64,000 nucleotides of DNA from Zymoseptoria tritici IPO323 (taxonomy: Eukaryota > Ascomycota > Dothideomycetes > Mycosphaerellales > Mycosphaerellaceae). Below, piece by piece: positions 23,104-35,937 of this stretch. The position numbers and the translations under genes are program-made. The stretch spans positions 1,054,001 to 1,118,000 of the forward strand of contig NC_018215.1 in NCBI RefSeq assembly GCF_000219625.1, given 5' to 3'. The notes under the pieces are model-generated. The model ran no database searches. It saw nothing but the letters and a program-made list of their open reading frames with translations, and had not been told where the DNA came from. Position 1 is the stretch's first letter, and every line of letters starts with the position of its first letter.

Positions 23104-26100
23104 ATGGCTACCTTCGCCCACTCGCAGGCGCCGCTGCGTACCGTGCAGGAAATCCAGTTTGGTCTTTTCTCGCCCGAAGAAATCAAGAATATGAGTGTCT
23201 GTCACATCGAGTATCCTGAAACAATGGACGAGCAGCGCAATCGGCCGCGCGAGAAGGGTCTGAATGATCCGAAGCTCGGCACCATTGACCGGAACACCAT
23301 GTGCGCTACTTGCGGTGAAAGCCAGCAAGAGTGTCCTGGTCATTTCGGCCACATCGAGCTGGCGGCTCCGGTCTTCCACGTCGGTGAGTCGACCCACGAT
23401 GGCGCGTGCTTCTCATCTATCAAATCTAACATGTCACGTGACTAGGTTTCATTACCAAGATCAAGAAGATCCTCGAATCGGTGTGCAACAACTGCGGAAA
23501 GCTCCTGGAAGATGAAGTAAGTAGAGGTTGATGTTTCGCGCGGTAAGTCTTGCATTTCTCATTACAGTGCTTACAAACCTTTTGCAGCGCAATCCTCAGT
23601 TTGCGCAGGCCGTGAAGATTCGGGACCCGAAGCGAAGATTCGAGCAAATCGCAAAGCTGTGCAAGTCAAAGATGGATTGCGCCATGGACGAGCCCGCTGA
23701 TGCGAACGACGGCTTCGGTGAAGACCCCAAGAAGCCCAAGATTGCTGGTCACGGAGGCTGCGGCAATGTTCAGCCGACCATCCGAAAGGTTCAGCTGACG
23801 TTGACCGCGAGTACGAAGGTTGCAAAGTCCGAGGACGGCAACGAGGAGGGCGGCGTGGAGAAAAAGACCATCACCCCTCAGGTTGCCCTCGACCTCTTCA
23901 AAAAACTTCGCGAGGAGGATCTGCATCGTCTGGGTCTGAATGTCGACTACGCTCGACCGGAGTGGATGATCATGACAGTCCTGCCCGTTCCTCCCCCGGC
24001 TGTGCGCCCGAGTATCTCGGTTGATGGCACAAGCCAGGGTATGCGTTCAGAAGACGACTTGACATACAAGTTGTCTGACATCATTCGCGCAAACTCCAAC
24101 GTCCGACGTTGTGAGCAGGAGGGCTTGCCAGCACACGTTCGCGAGGAGTTTTTCGGTCTACTCCAATACCACGTTGCCACCTATATGGACAACGACATCG
24201 CTGGGCTGCCTCGGTCGATTCAAAAGAGTGGGCGCCCTCTCAAGGCGATTCGCGCACGCCTGAAGTCCAAGGAGGGGCGTCTTCGAGGTAACTTGATGGG
24301 CAAGCGTGTGGACTTTTCTGCTCGAACCGTGATCACCGGTGACCCCAACCTAGATCTCGATCAAGTTGGAGTGCCTAGGTCGACCGCTCGAGTCTTGACC
24401 TTTCCGGAGCGCGTCACAGTCTACAACATCCACAAGATGCAAGAACTTGTTCGCAATGGACCGGACCAGCACCCCGGGGCTAAGCACGTCATCCGCGAGG
24501 ATGGCTCTCGTATCGACTTGCGATACCACAAGCGTGCGGGTGAGATTCAGCTCCAGCTCGGCTGGATTGTCGAGCGACACATCGTTGATGGAGATTACAT
24601 CATCTTCAATCGACAGCCGTCGCTGCACAAGGAGTCCATGATGGGTCATCGAGTCAAGGTCATGCCTTACTCCACCTTCCGCATGAATCTCTCAGTCACA
24701 TCGCCATACAACGCCGACTTTGACGGTGACGAGATGAACTTGCACGTGCCCCAAGGACACGAGACCCGCGCGGAGGTCGCCAATCTCTGCGCCGTGCCAC
24801 ACAACATCGTCTCTCCGCAGAAGAACGGACCTCTGATGGGTATTGTGCAAGATACCATGGCTGGCTGCTGGATGATGACGAAGAAAGATGTCATGATCGA
24901 CTACCAAGAGCTGATGAACATTCTGCTATGGGTGCCTTCGTGGGATGGTGTAGTTCCGCCTCCCGCCATCATCAAGCCACAGCCTCGATGGACTGGCAAG
25001 CAAGTGGCATCGCTCTTCTTCCCCCCTGGTCTCAACTACTTCATGCCCGCATCCAAGAACGACGACAACCCGCACGAGGAGAAGAAGGAGATTCTCGTCC
25101 AGAATGGCGAGATCATGTGGGGCCGAATCTGGAAGCAGGTGGTTGGTGCTTCGCAGAGTGGTGTTGTTCACTACATCTTCAACGATCGCGGTCCCGAGGC
25201 AGCGGTCGAGTTCTTCAGCGGGTGCCAGCGCATTGTCTGCCACTGGATGCTTCATCACGGCTTCAGTGTAGGCATCGGTGACACCATCCCGGATGATCAC
25301 ATGGTGGGCGAGATCGAAGGCGCCATTGTCGAAGAGAAGCTTCAAGTCGACAAATACGTGGAACAGGTGCAGTCAGACGCCATGGAGACACTGCCTGGTA
25401 TGACAATCCGCGAGACTTTCGAGTCGCAGACCAAGGCTGCCCTCGACAATGCTCGAAACAAGGCTGGTGACGCAGCTTTCGCCCTGATGAAGTCGTGCAA
25501 CAATGTCGGAGTCATGGTCAACTCGGGCTCCAAGGGTTCCAGCACGAACGTCTCCCAGATGACCGCCGCAGTGGGACAGCAGTCTCTCGAGGGCAAGCGA
25601 TTGCCGTTCGGCTTCAAATACCGTGTGTTGCCCCATTTTCCAAAGGACGATTACTCGCCGGCATCACGAGGATTTGTCGAGAATTCTTATCTTCGTGGCC
25701 TCACCCCCCAGGAGTTCTTCTTCCACGCCATGGGTGGTCGAGAAGGTCTGATTGATACCGCTGTCAAGACTGCCGAGACTGGATACATTCAGCGTCGTCT
25801 TGTCAAGGCGCTGGAGGAGATCATGATCAAGTACGATGGCACCGTTCGAAACTCGCTCGGCGACATCCTGCAATTCACGTACGGAGAAGACGGTCTCGAT
25901 GCGACATACATCGAGTCCCAGCACATCAACACGATCGCCTCCTCGCACGGGCAGTTTGATCGCAAGTACAAAATCGACGTCATCAGCCAGAACAAGGAAT
26001 TCGCGCTGACTCCTGCCAACCTGGAAATGGCTGCCGAGCTCATTGGCGATGTCGAAATCCAGCAGCTGTTCGACCAAGAGTACGAGGCCATCAGCAATGA

Positions 26101-28610
26101 CAGGCAGAAGATTCGAAATGGTCTTGACGATCCTGAAGAGAAGCGCTACTTGCCACTGAACATCAATCGTATGATTCAGAACGCGCGGAATAAGTTCAAG
26201 ATCAACGATAACAGCAAGAGCGACCTTGACCCACGGGAGACCATTCCCAAGATTCAAGCCTTGCTCGACCGCCTCATCGTCATTCGCGGTGACGACTCCT
26301 TGTCTCAGGAGGCAGACATGAACGCCACACTTTTGTGCAAGGCCATGTTCCGCTCTCGCTTGGCATTCAAGCGTCTGGTCAAGGAAGATAAGCTCAACAA
26401 GCTTGCGCTTGACAATGTCCTTGGCGATCTTGAGAACAGATTCCTGCGTGCTCTTGTCAACCCTGGTGAGATGGTGGGTGTTCTCGCAGCTCAGTCGATT
26501 GGCGAACCCGCTACGCAAATGACGCTCAACACTTTCCATTTGGCTGGTGTGACTGCAAAGACTACAACCAAGGGTGTGCCTCGTCTCAAAGAAATTCTCA
26601 ACGTTGCCGAGAACATCAAGACGCCCAACATGAAAGTGTTCCAGGATCCAGCGCACGGTCTCACGCAGGAAGGAGCCAAGAATCTTCGGTCCATGATCGA
26701 GCACACCAGTCTGCGCAACGTCACGGACGTCACTGAGATCTACTATGATCCAGTCATCGAAGACACTGTCATTCAAGCTGACCACGACATGGTTGAGTCG
26801 TACTTTATCATTCCGGAAGAGAGCGAGCGGCCTGAATTGCAGAGCAAGTGGTTGCTCCGTATTGTGCTTGGTCGTCGCCAGCTTCTCGATAAGGGCTTGA
26901 CTGTGACCAATGTGGCCGACAAGATCAAGGAGGTTTTCGGCGGAGATGTTGCGGTCATCTTCTCCGATGACAACGCCGATGAGCAAGTCATCCGTGTTCG
27001 CATGATCACTGGCGGACGCGACAAGGAGAATGAGTCCGAAGAGGAGCAAGAAGACACCCTCAAGCGCCTTGAGGGACACATGCTGGACACTGTCGTGCTT
27101 CGTGGAGTGTCCGGCGTCAAGCGTGCTTTCGTCTCGAACGAAGCGAGAATGATCACAATCGAAGATGGCTCGCTTGTCAAGAGCAACAGCGTCGAGGCAT
27201 GCAAGGAGTGGCTCCTCGACACTGATGGTGTGAACCTCAAGGACGTCTTGGCAGTTGAGGGCGTTGATTCCACCCGCACGACTTGCAATCACTTCCAGAC
27301 CATCATGAAGGTGTTTGGTATTGAGGGTGTTCGGGCATCGTTGATCAAGGAGTTCAAGGATGTGCTGACCAACGACGGTTCCTACGTCAACCACCGCCAC
27401 ATGGCCATCCTCTGTGATGTGATGTGTGCGCGAGGAGAGCTGATGGCTGTCACTCGACATGGTATCAACCGTGCCGACACTGGCGCGCTGATGCGTTGTT
27501 CTTTCGAAGAGACTGTCGAGATCTTGTTTGACGCTGCCTCATCTGGCGAGCTCGACGACTGCCGCGGTGTGTCCGAGAACATCATTCTGGGACAACTTGC
27601 GCCCAGCGGTACTGGAGAATTCGACATGCTCCTCGACACGGAGATGCTCAAGTCAGTCGCACCAACTCAGCGTGCTATGCATTCTGGTATCGGTGTCGGT
27701 GCTGGCTCTCCCGAGGGCGCCATGACGCCTTACGACATCGGCTCGCCTTTGGCAGACGGCGGTTACGCAGGTCCTGACTACGGAGCCAGCTTCTCACCTA
27801 TCATCAACCCTGGTCAGGACGAGGGTGGTGGCCTCACTGCTTACGGCGGCGGCTTCGATGGTGGTATGAGCCCGTACCGCGGCGGCATGAGCCCTGGCTA
27901 TGCTCCCACGAGTCCGTTCAACAGTGGAGGCTTTTCGCCCACTTCGCCTGCCTATGGCTACTCTCCCACCTCTCCTGGCATGGCTGGATACTCGCCGACC
28001 TCTCCTGGCCAAGGCATGACCAGCCCGGCGTATCAAGTCACATCTCCCCAGTTCTCACCCGCGAGCCCAGCCTATACGCCAACATCACCGACGTATTCGC
28101 CCACATCGCCAGCATACAGCGGTGGCAGCAAGATTTCTCCCACATCGCCATCCTACTCACCGACATCGCCGTCGTACTCCCCAACCTCTCCCTCATACTC
28201 TCCTACATCACCCAACTACAGCCCGACCTCACCTGCGCATGCCCCTGGCAGCGCTACCTCTCCGAAGTACTCCCCAACTTCACCGACGTACAGTCCGACG
28301 TCACCCGCATACAGCCCGACGTCGCCGACTTACTCGCCGACAAGTCCGAAGTATGGTAGCGGTGTTGGCGCGAGCGGTGCCTCGCCGACTTCGCCGACAT
28401 ACAGCCCAACATCGCCGGTGTACAGCCCGACCAGCCCTGCTCAGAATGGGTACTCACCAACCTCGCCCGGGCAGAAGCAGAGCCCGACGAGCCCGCAGTA
28501 CAGCCCAACCAGCCCGCAATACTCTCCGAAGTGAGTACATTGGTCTTGTAGGCTTAATCTACACATACTGACGCGAACACAGCTCGCCGCAAGATAACTC
28601 AGGATCGTGA
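23104..28610 (+). CDS. RPB1: RNA polymerase II largest subunit Rpb1, four exons
   Basis: Exons 23104-23383, 23446-23516, 23588-28530 and 28583-28610 give 1773 residues. Introns: GTGAGT…ACTAG, GTAAGT…TTGCAG, GTGAGT…ACACAG. Visible landmarks in order: the zinc clamp [28 protein letters not shown], the [18 protein letters not shown] switch region, the absolutely conserved catalytic [16 protein letters not shown], the funnel/trigger-loop segment [25 protein letters not shown], and [17 protein letters not shown]. The C-terminal domain starts around nucleotide 27,870 with degenerate repeats and then 15 exact YSPTSP units mixed with variants, ending, after the last intron, in NSPQDNSGS. It is the catalytic subunit of nuclear mRNA transcription; the CTD is the phosphorylated landing pad for capping, splicing and Set1/COMPASS factors. 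Confidence 0.97.
27870..28530 (+). repeat. CTD heptad-coding repeat of RPB1
   Basis: 21-base in-frame units coding YSPTSPx. I count 15 exact YSPTSP hexads plus diverged copies such as FSPASP, YTPTSP and KISPTSP, interrupted by spacers ([21 protein letters not shown]). The order of clean and spacer-broken blocks differs from the uniform yeast CTD and is typical of filamentous fungi. Confidence 0.9.
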
Positions 28611-29610
28611 ACGGCTCGGAGAGAATTTTGATTCGCACATGGAAGAGCACCCAGCACCCACGCGACTCGGAAGGCGTTCTCTTCGCTGAGCCCACGTTTG
28701 CACCGATGATCGATGGATTGTACTGGACACGCCTCTTTACACTTTTTATCACCCTGTACAACAACGAACTTCGAAAGCGTCTGGTTTCATGGAGCATACG
28801 GATCGGCGTTCAATTGCTTTTGGTTTGCAATTATTAGATTTTGCGCGTCTCGGAATAGACAATGAGCTGCGAATGAGCGAGAAAATACCACATCCCCACA
28901 ACAAAAAAGAAGATCCGAAGGGGACGGGTGGGCGGAGAACTTCGATGAAGCGATGATTTGGCGGTCTTTCGTTTCGCGGGAAGAAAGATCGGAGTGGAAT
29001 GACGCCTTACAGAATGGAATTCTCTCTTTTCTGCTTTTTGGGCCGTGGTGTGCTTAGGACTGCGTTCCTCAGGGAGATGGACGCCAGTAGAGGCATTGGT
29101 GGATGATATCTGGATGCTTGTGAAGGAGGGAGAGAGGAGAGAGGAGAGAGCGATCAGAATGAATACGAAGTCGAATATCGTCGTCGTGTTTAGATAATCT
29201 GAAAATGCAAATGCGGCCTCGACGCTGCTGGTTTGCAATCACTGTCTGCTCGATCATGTTATTCTCCAAAAGTGATGTGTTGTGAGTGTGAACCATTGAT
29301 GATTGCAGGTGAGAAATTTCGATCTCGAAATTTTGAACTTCGACCTCACTCCTCACTTCATGCTCGTCCTTGAAGCCGAACAATTTGTGAAACCAACACC
29401 ATCTTCTCGCAAGACCTCCCAACAATCGAGGATCTTGTGCTCTTGGTGGTACTGCAAATCAAGATTGACAAGCACAAGCGAAAGACTATGATGAAAACGT
29501 GAAGTCTCCTCCGCCAAAATTCAATACCCAGCTTGAATGTCCATACCAGGAGAAGACCAGCACTGCCAACAAAGCATCCATCTTCCCAGAGTCCCCTCCC
29601 GCCTCCCAAG
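28611..29610. other. intergenic 1.0 kb
   Basis: RPB1 3' flank and THG1 promoter. No gene supported. A GAGAGGAGAGAGGAGAGAG tract near 29131-29150 and a small palindrome GAAATTTCGATCTCGAAATTT near 29313 were seen. Confidence 0.4.
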
Positions 29611-30459
29611 ATGGCCAACACCGAGTTCGGCTACGTCCGCGCCTTCGAACAACCCGATGCCCTCCCTCTCTCCAACTGGCTAGTAATCCGCATCGACGGC
29701 CGGGGCTTCAGCAAACTCTGCAAGAAATACGCCTTTACCAAACCCAACGACCTCCGCGCCTTGCATCTCATGAACGCCGCGGCGACCCAAGTCGTCAAAT
29801 CCTTCGTCGACATTGTTCTCGCATACGGACAGTCGGACGAGTACTCCTTCGTGTTCCACGAGTCGTGCACTCTCTTCGAACGGCGGGCGGCGAAATTGGC
29901 GACCTCGGTGGCGACGATGTTCACGGCGGAGTATTGTATGTTGTGGGGAGAGTTCTTCCCGCCGGAAGTGAAGTTGGAACGGCCGTGGCCGACGTTTGAT
30001 GGACGATGCGTGGCGTATCCGAAACGGAAGATTTTGCGGGACTACTTGAGTTGGAGGCAGGCGGATTGTCATATCAACAATTTGTATAATACGGTGTTTT
30101 GGGCGTTGGTGGAGCAAGGTGGGTTGAGTGGGACGCAGGCGGAGTTGGAGTTGAAGGGCACGGTGAGTGGAGATAAGAATGAGATTTTGTGGAAGAGGTT
30201 TGGGATTAATTACAATGCTGAGGAGGAGATTTTCCGCAAGGGGAGCGTGGTGTATCGGGCGTTTGATGAGGTGGATGAAAAGGGAGGGGAGGGTGGGAAG
30301 AAGGGGGATCCGAATAGTCGGAGTCAGGTTGAGAAGGAGAAGAAGAAGAGGGCGAAGGCGAGGGTTGTGGTGGAACATGTTGATATTATTGGGGATGGGT
30401 TTTGGGAGAAGAGGCCGTATATCCTAGCGGCGAAGAGAGGGGAGGACTATGATGAGTGA
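29611..30459 (+). CDS. THG1: tRNA-His guanylyltransferase Thg1
   Basis: An intronless 282-residue protein. The frame extends upstream to 29533, but the ATG at 29611 begins with MANTEFGYVRAFE, the conserved Thg1 N-terminus, so I choose it. The palm-domain metal site is intact: WLVIRIDGRGFSKLCKKYAF (first Asp) and YGQSDEYSFVF (Asp-Glu). The HINNLYN motif (DCHINNLYNTVFW) and KGTVSGDKNEILWKRFGINYN are family signatures. The enzyme adds the essential extra G(-1) to the 5' end of tRNA-His in 3'-5' fashion. A charged 40-residue insert (GGEGGKKGDPNSRSQVEKEKKKR, described by position ~238-262) precedes the C-terminal DGFWEKRPYIL. Confidence 0.95.
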   Translation: MANTEFGYVRAFEQPDALPLSNWLVIRIDGRGFSKLCKKYAFTKPNDLRALHLMNAAATQVVKSFVDIVLAYGQSDEYSFVFHESCTLFERRAAKLATSVATMFTAEYCMLWGEFFPPEVKLERPWPTFDGRCVAYPKRKILRDYLSWRQADCHINNLYNTVFWALVEQGGLSGTQAELELKGTVSGDKNEILWKRFGINYNAEEEIFRKGSVVYRAFDEVDEKGGEGGKKGDPNSRSQVEKEKKKRAKARVVVEHVDIIGDGFWEKRPYILAAKRGEDYDE

Positions 30460-30744
30460 GAAGCAGAGGCTCATTGGTTCCTTTGCGTTGGGAGTGACGG
30501 CTACTGCTATGAACACAAGCGCCGCACAACCTTCAGCCTGGCTACAGCCATCTCCATCGACCTTGAGCAAGTGTGTGTGTCTGGCTCTCCCACAAAGACG
30601 CTTCCACGACGCAGTCTTTGGATTATCGACAGACATCCCGACGTGCATCAGCAGAAGCAGATCACACGACTGCCGCCAACATGCCGCAAAACATCCCACC
30701 TCCGAGTCCTCCACCACGCAACCCTCAGGACGACCGGGACATGT

Positions 30745-30820
30745 TGACCAAACTCATCACCCACCACCTCCCAAACTCATCACCCACCACCTCCCAAACT
30801 CATCACCTCCCCCAAAACAA
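30745..30820. repeat. 23-bp tandem repeat
   Basis: AAACTCATCACCCACCACCTCCC is repeated about three times, the last copy shortened. It overlaps the 3' end of the minus-strand gene at 30780-31304, supplying its stop codon. Confidence 0.8.
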
Positions 30821-31304
30821 CCACAAATCCAACCAACACAAACGTCCTCACCACGCTCTCACTTCTCGCTCCTCGGCCAGGTCCATCTTCTTTCGCTTCA
30901 CCACAGCCAGAGTCTCCGCCCTGCTCTGCCGACTCACTCGACATCCCTCTCGCATACCAATCCAAACCACAAATCACGCCCGTCACGATCGCCACTCTCG
31001 CGAAGTCGACGAGCGCTGCGAACCATAGCGTTGGACCCGATGTGTTGGCGAGGAACCAGACTGATGCGAGGAGAGGCAGGAAAGGGAGTGCGGTGGGTGA
31101 AGTGAGGTGTGAGTGCGTTGTTGTTGGGTAGTGTTGATCGTGCTTGGAAGGCTTATTGGTTGTGCCGAAGGATCGTGAGGGTGGTCGTTGTTGTTGCGGA
31201 GAGAGGAGTTGGTATGCTGCTTGACGCGCGAGTTGAGAGCGTGAAGGAGTGGAATAGAGTTTTTCCGTCGTCGTGGTCGTCGTGGTCGCCGTGGTCGTCG
31301 CCAT
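30780..31304 (-). CDS. small hypothetical membrane protein
   Basis: A 174-residue frame. It begins with a Thr-rich stretch (MATTTATTTT…) and a Ser/Gln/Pro-rich head, then three hydrophobic segments: ALPFLPLLASVWFLANT, LWFAALVDFARVAIVTGVICGL and, near the C-terminus, TFVLVGFVVVLGEVM. The loop between them is Gly/Glu/Ser-rich. Such a pattern would fit an organelle-membrane protein, but I do not recognise a family. Its end runs into a short tandem repeat, so the C-terminus may vary between strains. No introns are needed. Confidence is moderate because opposite-strand frames are also open here. Confidence 0.45.
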   Translation of the reverse strand: MATTTATTTTTTTEKLYSTPSRSQLARQAAYQLLSPQQQRPPSRSFGTTNKPSKHDQHYPTTTHSHLTSPTALPFLPLLASVWFLANTSGPTLWFAALVDFARVAIVTGVICGLDWYARGMSSESAEQGGDSGCGEAKEDGPGRGARSESVVRTFVLVGFVVVLGEVMSLGGGG

Positions 31305-32318
31305 GATGTTTCTTCCGGTTTGTGGCCGATGTGTGAACTCGGGAAGAGACTGGCGCTCGTTATGTGCTGCTCCTAGCTTGTGGCTTGTGACTCAACAGCG
31401 CAAGCAGTGGTATGGCGATGAGTTCGTCGTTATGGAGCTGGATTATTCTTCCTCGGAGACGGTGAATGATCGTGCGTGTTATGTGTTTGCGACAGAAGCT
31501 CGTAGAGAAAGACGACCAAGATCGACAGACAGCAAACGCCAACAGTGGAGACGGTTCGAGAGAGCTCTCGACTCACACCCTGCATGTATGTGCAGCATGC
31601 AAACGCACGTGCGGTGGAGAAGAAGTACTTATATACAGACGAACTCCATGCCCATACCGAGCCGCATCACCCTCGGCGAATCAGCGAGTGTTCGTTGTGT
31701 TGGGATATAACAGACATGTTGAACACTTGGAAAAAGGGCTGTGCTATGCATACAACAGATCAATTGCGATTGAATGCTACCTTACTGAATGTTCGCCGTG
31801 ACTATGTCTGTCGCTTCTTCTGAAAGTACTCGGACTGCTCGGTCAGACATGGCAGGGTTGATCCATCCATCTCCAGTCCCCCTCCATGTGGAACAAGCAA
31901 GCAGCACTAGTCAACCATGAGATATCAGCTTATTCCCTTGTAAATCTGTAGATCGAATGAGAAGAGCGACAACGCATTCCTGCAGCACCAGCACCATTGC
32001 GCATGAACGGAAAACCACGACAACGAACGAGAGTCATCTCAGCGAGAGGTTCGAAAGAGCGGGGAGCTGCATCTGACTTGCATGTATACATGCACCTCGC
32101 ATGCATGTATCCGGAACAGTGTGGAGCAACGTCCACGTCTGTGCTCTTTCACATGCGTTCCCGCCGCTACCGCTGCTGGCATGTGACAATGAAGATTCAT
32201 TCTAGGCATGCCTGAGGACTTGGACGGGACAGGCCCTCCGTCGCACTGTAACGATTGATCACTACACATCCATAGGCCGTCAGATATACACAACGCCACC
32301 ACCACCAGCTATCCACAC
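31305..32318. other. intergenic 1.0 kb
   Basis: No gene supported. Contains the 5' flank of the small membrane protein and the 3' flank of the fibronectin-III protein. A CATGTATACATG palindrome with repeated GCATG near 32079-32105 is present. Confidence 0.4.
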
Positions 32319-35300
32319 TTACTCCCTCTCCTCCCTCTCCTCGTCCCCAGTAACGCCCTCCTCACTAGTCGTGACGCTCACCGCACTAGCCCCCTTCTTC
32401 GAGCTCCCTCCTCCAAATTTCAACACATTGCCCCACCCCCTAACACTCCCTCTCTTCCCCTCTCCACCACCACTTTCCTTCAAATTCCCGCTACTGCTGC
32501 CCAAACCCGCAGAATCATCGAAACCCGCTTCTTCACCCGGCGTACTCAACCCGGGAGATCCGGGCAAGTCCCGCACAGAGGTGTCAAGACGACTCCGCTC
32601 GCGCTTAAAAGTCGGCAGCGTGAATTTACCTCCGGCCGAACTCTTCCTCGTGAGTTTCTGCATGAAACTTTCTTTGCTGGTAGAGGAGCCGAGCATGGGG
32701 CTAGGCTGGGCGCTTCCTGTTCCTCGTCCACCTTCCGCTCCCGGCGTGGCGATGTCGGACATACTCCCACTCACCGTCCTCGCGAGGTCGTACGAGTTAC
32801 GACCTGATTCGGCGATGGAAGACGCAGTGGTGACCGAGTAGGTGTCTCGTGTATCCCGCGACTTGCGGGATGTTGTGGGCGAGACATCATGCTCGGCGAC
32901 ATCAGTATGATTCTCGAGGTGTTGATGAGAAGACGATGAAGCGATGGTCGAGGGCGCGGAGTCCTTGGACCGCAAGCGCATGCTGGAGAAGAAGGACTTG
33001 AAATCTTTCGCGTTAGGATTGAGCTTCGCGTCGGGAGAGGCGGTGGAGTCGTCTTCATCAGCAGCGATGGCGGAGGTGGACGATGTGGATGGGAGGACGG
33101 CGGGCGCTTTTCCGGCTTTCTTCGATCCGGGAGGAGGCTTACTTCCTATCGGACCGAGGTGCCGGGCCCGGTCGCGAGAGTCGTGCATGTCCGAGTCTTC
33201 GTCTTCCATGATGTCTGCGGGAGGGCCGGAGTTGCCGTATTGCTGCGATGGGCGACGGGAAGGGTGGCGGGAGCCGAAGATGCGGGACTGCTGGCCGACG
33301 GGGATATTCCAATTTGTCGCGCCGAATGCGAGAGGGCTGCTTCTTGCGCCTCCACTCGCTGCGTCCGCAGACGGCCAAGTGTCGACGCCCCAGCGACTGC
33401 TATCGAAGGAAGGGCGAGGGAGCTCACTGGAGTGGGTGGACCCAGGTCTGGGAGAGGCAGGTCTACGTCCCAGGCCGGTGAAGGTACTCGGCCAGCCATC
33501 ACCACCACTTTTTTCCTTGCTAAAGATGCCAAACGCTCGACTTCTAAGCGATGCGCCGGCTCCAGATCGAGGTTGTGATGGTCCTTCAATGGGTCCTTCG
33601 CTGGGGTAGGAGCCGCTGGCGAGGGTGCCTGAAATACTACTGTTGCGTTTCCTACTAGCGGATTCGAGACCAGGGATGCCTCCGTCTTGACGTGGCATGG
33701 AGTGGCTCTGCGCCTTACCCAGAGCCAGGCCATCATCGGCGTCGGAGACATTTTTAGCTCGTTGCTTGATCCCGAACATGCCACTGAATCGACTACCCGT
33801 TGAGACCATGCCGCTGCCACTAGCAGCGCGGTTCGATCGTGTCGAACGGACAGACCTCCGATCGGCGTCGATGAGGTGCTCTGGAGATCCCATGTGGAGG
33901 TTGAGTTGACTGGAGAGGGGACTGGCGAGAATGCTCTGGGCTCGACTACTCCTTCCAGATTGCGGCGAGGTAGGATATGGGTCCTGCATCACTTGATTGG
34001 ACATTCCAGGAAGAGACCCAAGACCAGGAAGCGGCGTGATAAATCTGTCGTTATCTCCTTCGCCGAACAGATCAGCTGGGAGGAGATCTGCTCCGGCTCC
34101 AGGACTCATCAAGGCGCCTCCTGTCAGCCTATCTCGATCTTCATCTGACATGGTCATTCCGTCCGTAGGCTGGCTGATGGTCATCCCGTTGTGGATGTTG
34201 AGGAATGCTGCGCCAGGGAAGGCAGTGCTCGTCAAGCTCGGACCGAAAGCACCACTGCTAAGAGGAAAGTTGGTAAGACGAGGACTGTCCGATGAGCTGT
34301 GTCCGCTTTGTGCTCGACGACTCCTCTGGCTGTCACCACGTCGGATTTGGCGGTCTTGCGTGGTCGGTGGAGAGGTGTACTGCGTGGCTTCCTCCTGCCT
34401 GCGCTTAGCCTGCAGAGTCTGGAGGTAGTTCTGCTGCTCCGCATACAAGCGTTTGGCCTGCTCCAGCTTTTGCACGGTCATGCCGTATTGCTGTTGCATC
34501 AACAGCACTTGTCCGTCCCACATTCTTTGAGCTTCGGCGTCCTGTTGCAATTGCTGCACCAAATTCGTCTCTGGTTCGGCACTATTCGGGGAGCCATTCT
34601 TCATAGCACGCTCCATCTTCTTGATCTCGGTACTCTTCTCCCTGACCTCATCATCCAACGCCTTGACCAGAGCAGCCTCGTCGGCTTGGCGGACCCGCAA
34701 CTTCTCCTTCTCCTGCTCTGCCTCCTCCAAATGACTGGCTTTTTCTTGTCGAATGCGTTCGACATCCGCCTTCATCTCCTCGGTCTCGCGCTGCCAGCGA
34801 ATGATATCGTCCTTCAATTTCTGTCGATCCTGCTTCTTCTGCTGGAGGATCCGCTCGTGTTTCGATCGCTCATTCTGTGCAGCAGTGTTCTGTCTTTCCA
34901 AAGTGTTGACCTCTCTCTTCAAATTCCGGCTCGCCTTTTCCTTTTCCGCCGCTTCCGTCCTCAGCTCATCCCGTTCCTTGATCAGCTCTTCTTTCTGATT
35001 GACCTCCTCCTCCTCTTCCTCCCGAGCTTGCTTCTCTGCTTCATCGGTCTCCTTGCGAATGGCATCGAGTCTTTCCGTCAACTGCTGAATGGTCTCTGCT
35101 CCTTCAGGCGCCTCGGTCTCCTCGGCCGAAGATTCCCGCCTGTCCACTTGCATTGCCGATGAATGACGGCTCGCGTTCAAGCTTCTTCTTTGGCCAGAGC
35201 TGACTTCTCTCGACATGGGCACGGCATCAGGAGCAGCGGGTGCAATGTCCTTCAGTCCACGATAGGGCCTCACTCGCGGGACGGGTTCGTGGGCAGTATC

Positions 35301-35937
35301 ATGATCGGTGTCCTGCCCATCGGGAGCGGCGACATAGAAGTCACCCGAATCGGCCGGCTTCGTGCGGAAGCGGATCGGTTCACTTTTGGAGCTGAATTCG
35401 ATATTGTTGACTAGGGATACCCTCACGACGTAGAAACAGCCCGGGCGAAGACCTGTGATTGTCGCAGCCGACTCGTGTACAGGAAGTGTATCAATAATCA
35501 CGGCGCCGTTCAGGTGTATCTCGTATTTCAAAGACGTCTTATGCTTTTGTTTCTCCGGGAGAGACCAATGAATCATGGCACCGTCTGCCTTGACACTCGC
35601 GAGGTCGATGAGGGGAGCTGGCGGGATGTCGAAACCGAGGAGAGCAGCGAGTTCCTGGAGCGGCGTGCTCATGACCTGATAGGCGCGATAGAACAGCCTG
35701 CACAGCATTCGTCAGAGAGTGCAAGGCTGCAACAAGAAGTGTCAAGACATACCATGACATGGCCACGAAGACGATGACGGGCTTGAAGTAGAAGGCCAAG
35801 GGCAGGCCAAAGGTTTGCAACATGGTGAGAGCGTGGGAGAAGTAGACATTGTCTATGGGAACCTCGCTGGCGATTTGATCGGCTCTGGCGAAGAGTTGGG
35901 GAAAGCGAGGTCGTGAAGGCGGTCTGGGGACGGTCAT
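32319..35937 (-). CDS. fibronectin type III domain protein with long coiled coil, two exons
   Basis: Minus exons 35753-35937 and 32319-35697 (intron 35698-35752, GTATGT…GTGCAG, 55 bp) give 1187 residues. The first exon supplies a membrane segment (FGLPLAFYFKPVIVFVAMSW) that continues after the junction with LFYRAYQV. A fibronectin-III fold follows at ~90-175 (KADGAMIHWSLPE…ATITGLRPGCFYVVRVSLVN). Residues ~265-410 form a Glu/Lys/Arg coiled coil (…RNLKREVNTLERQ…), then ~700 residues of Ser/Pro/Gly-rich disorder. A late segment, SKESFMQKLTRKSSAGGKFTLPTFKRE, is basic and may be a conserved motif. The layout fits a membrane-tethered cytoplasmic scaffold; I know no biochemical function for it. It diverges from PAH1. 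Confidence 0.8.

Noticed and set aside
25664..27460. 598-codon open frame antisense to RPB1
   Set aside because: It mirrors the codon bias of RPB1 and has no domain of its own; a known side effect of GC-rich codon use.
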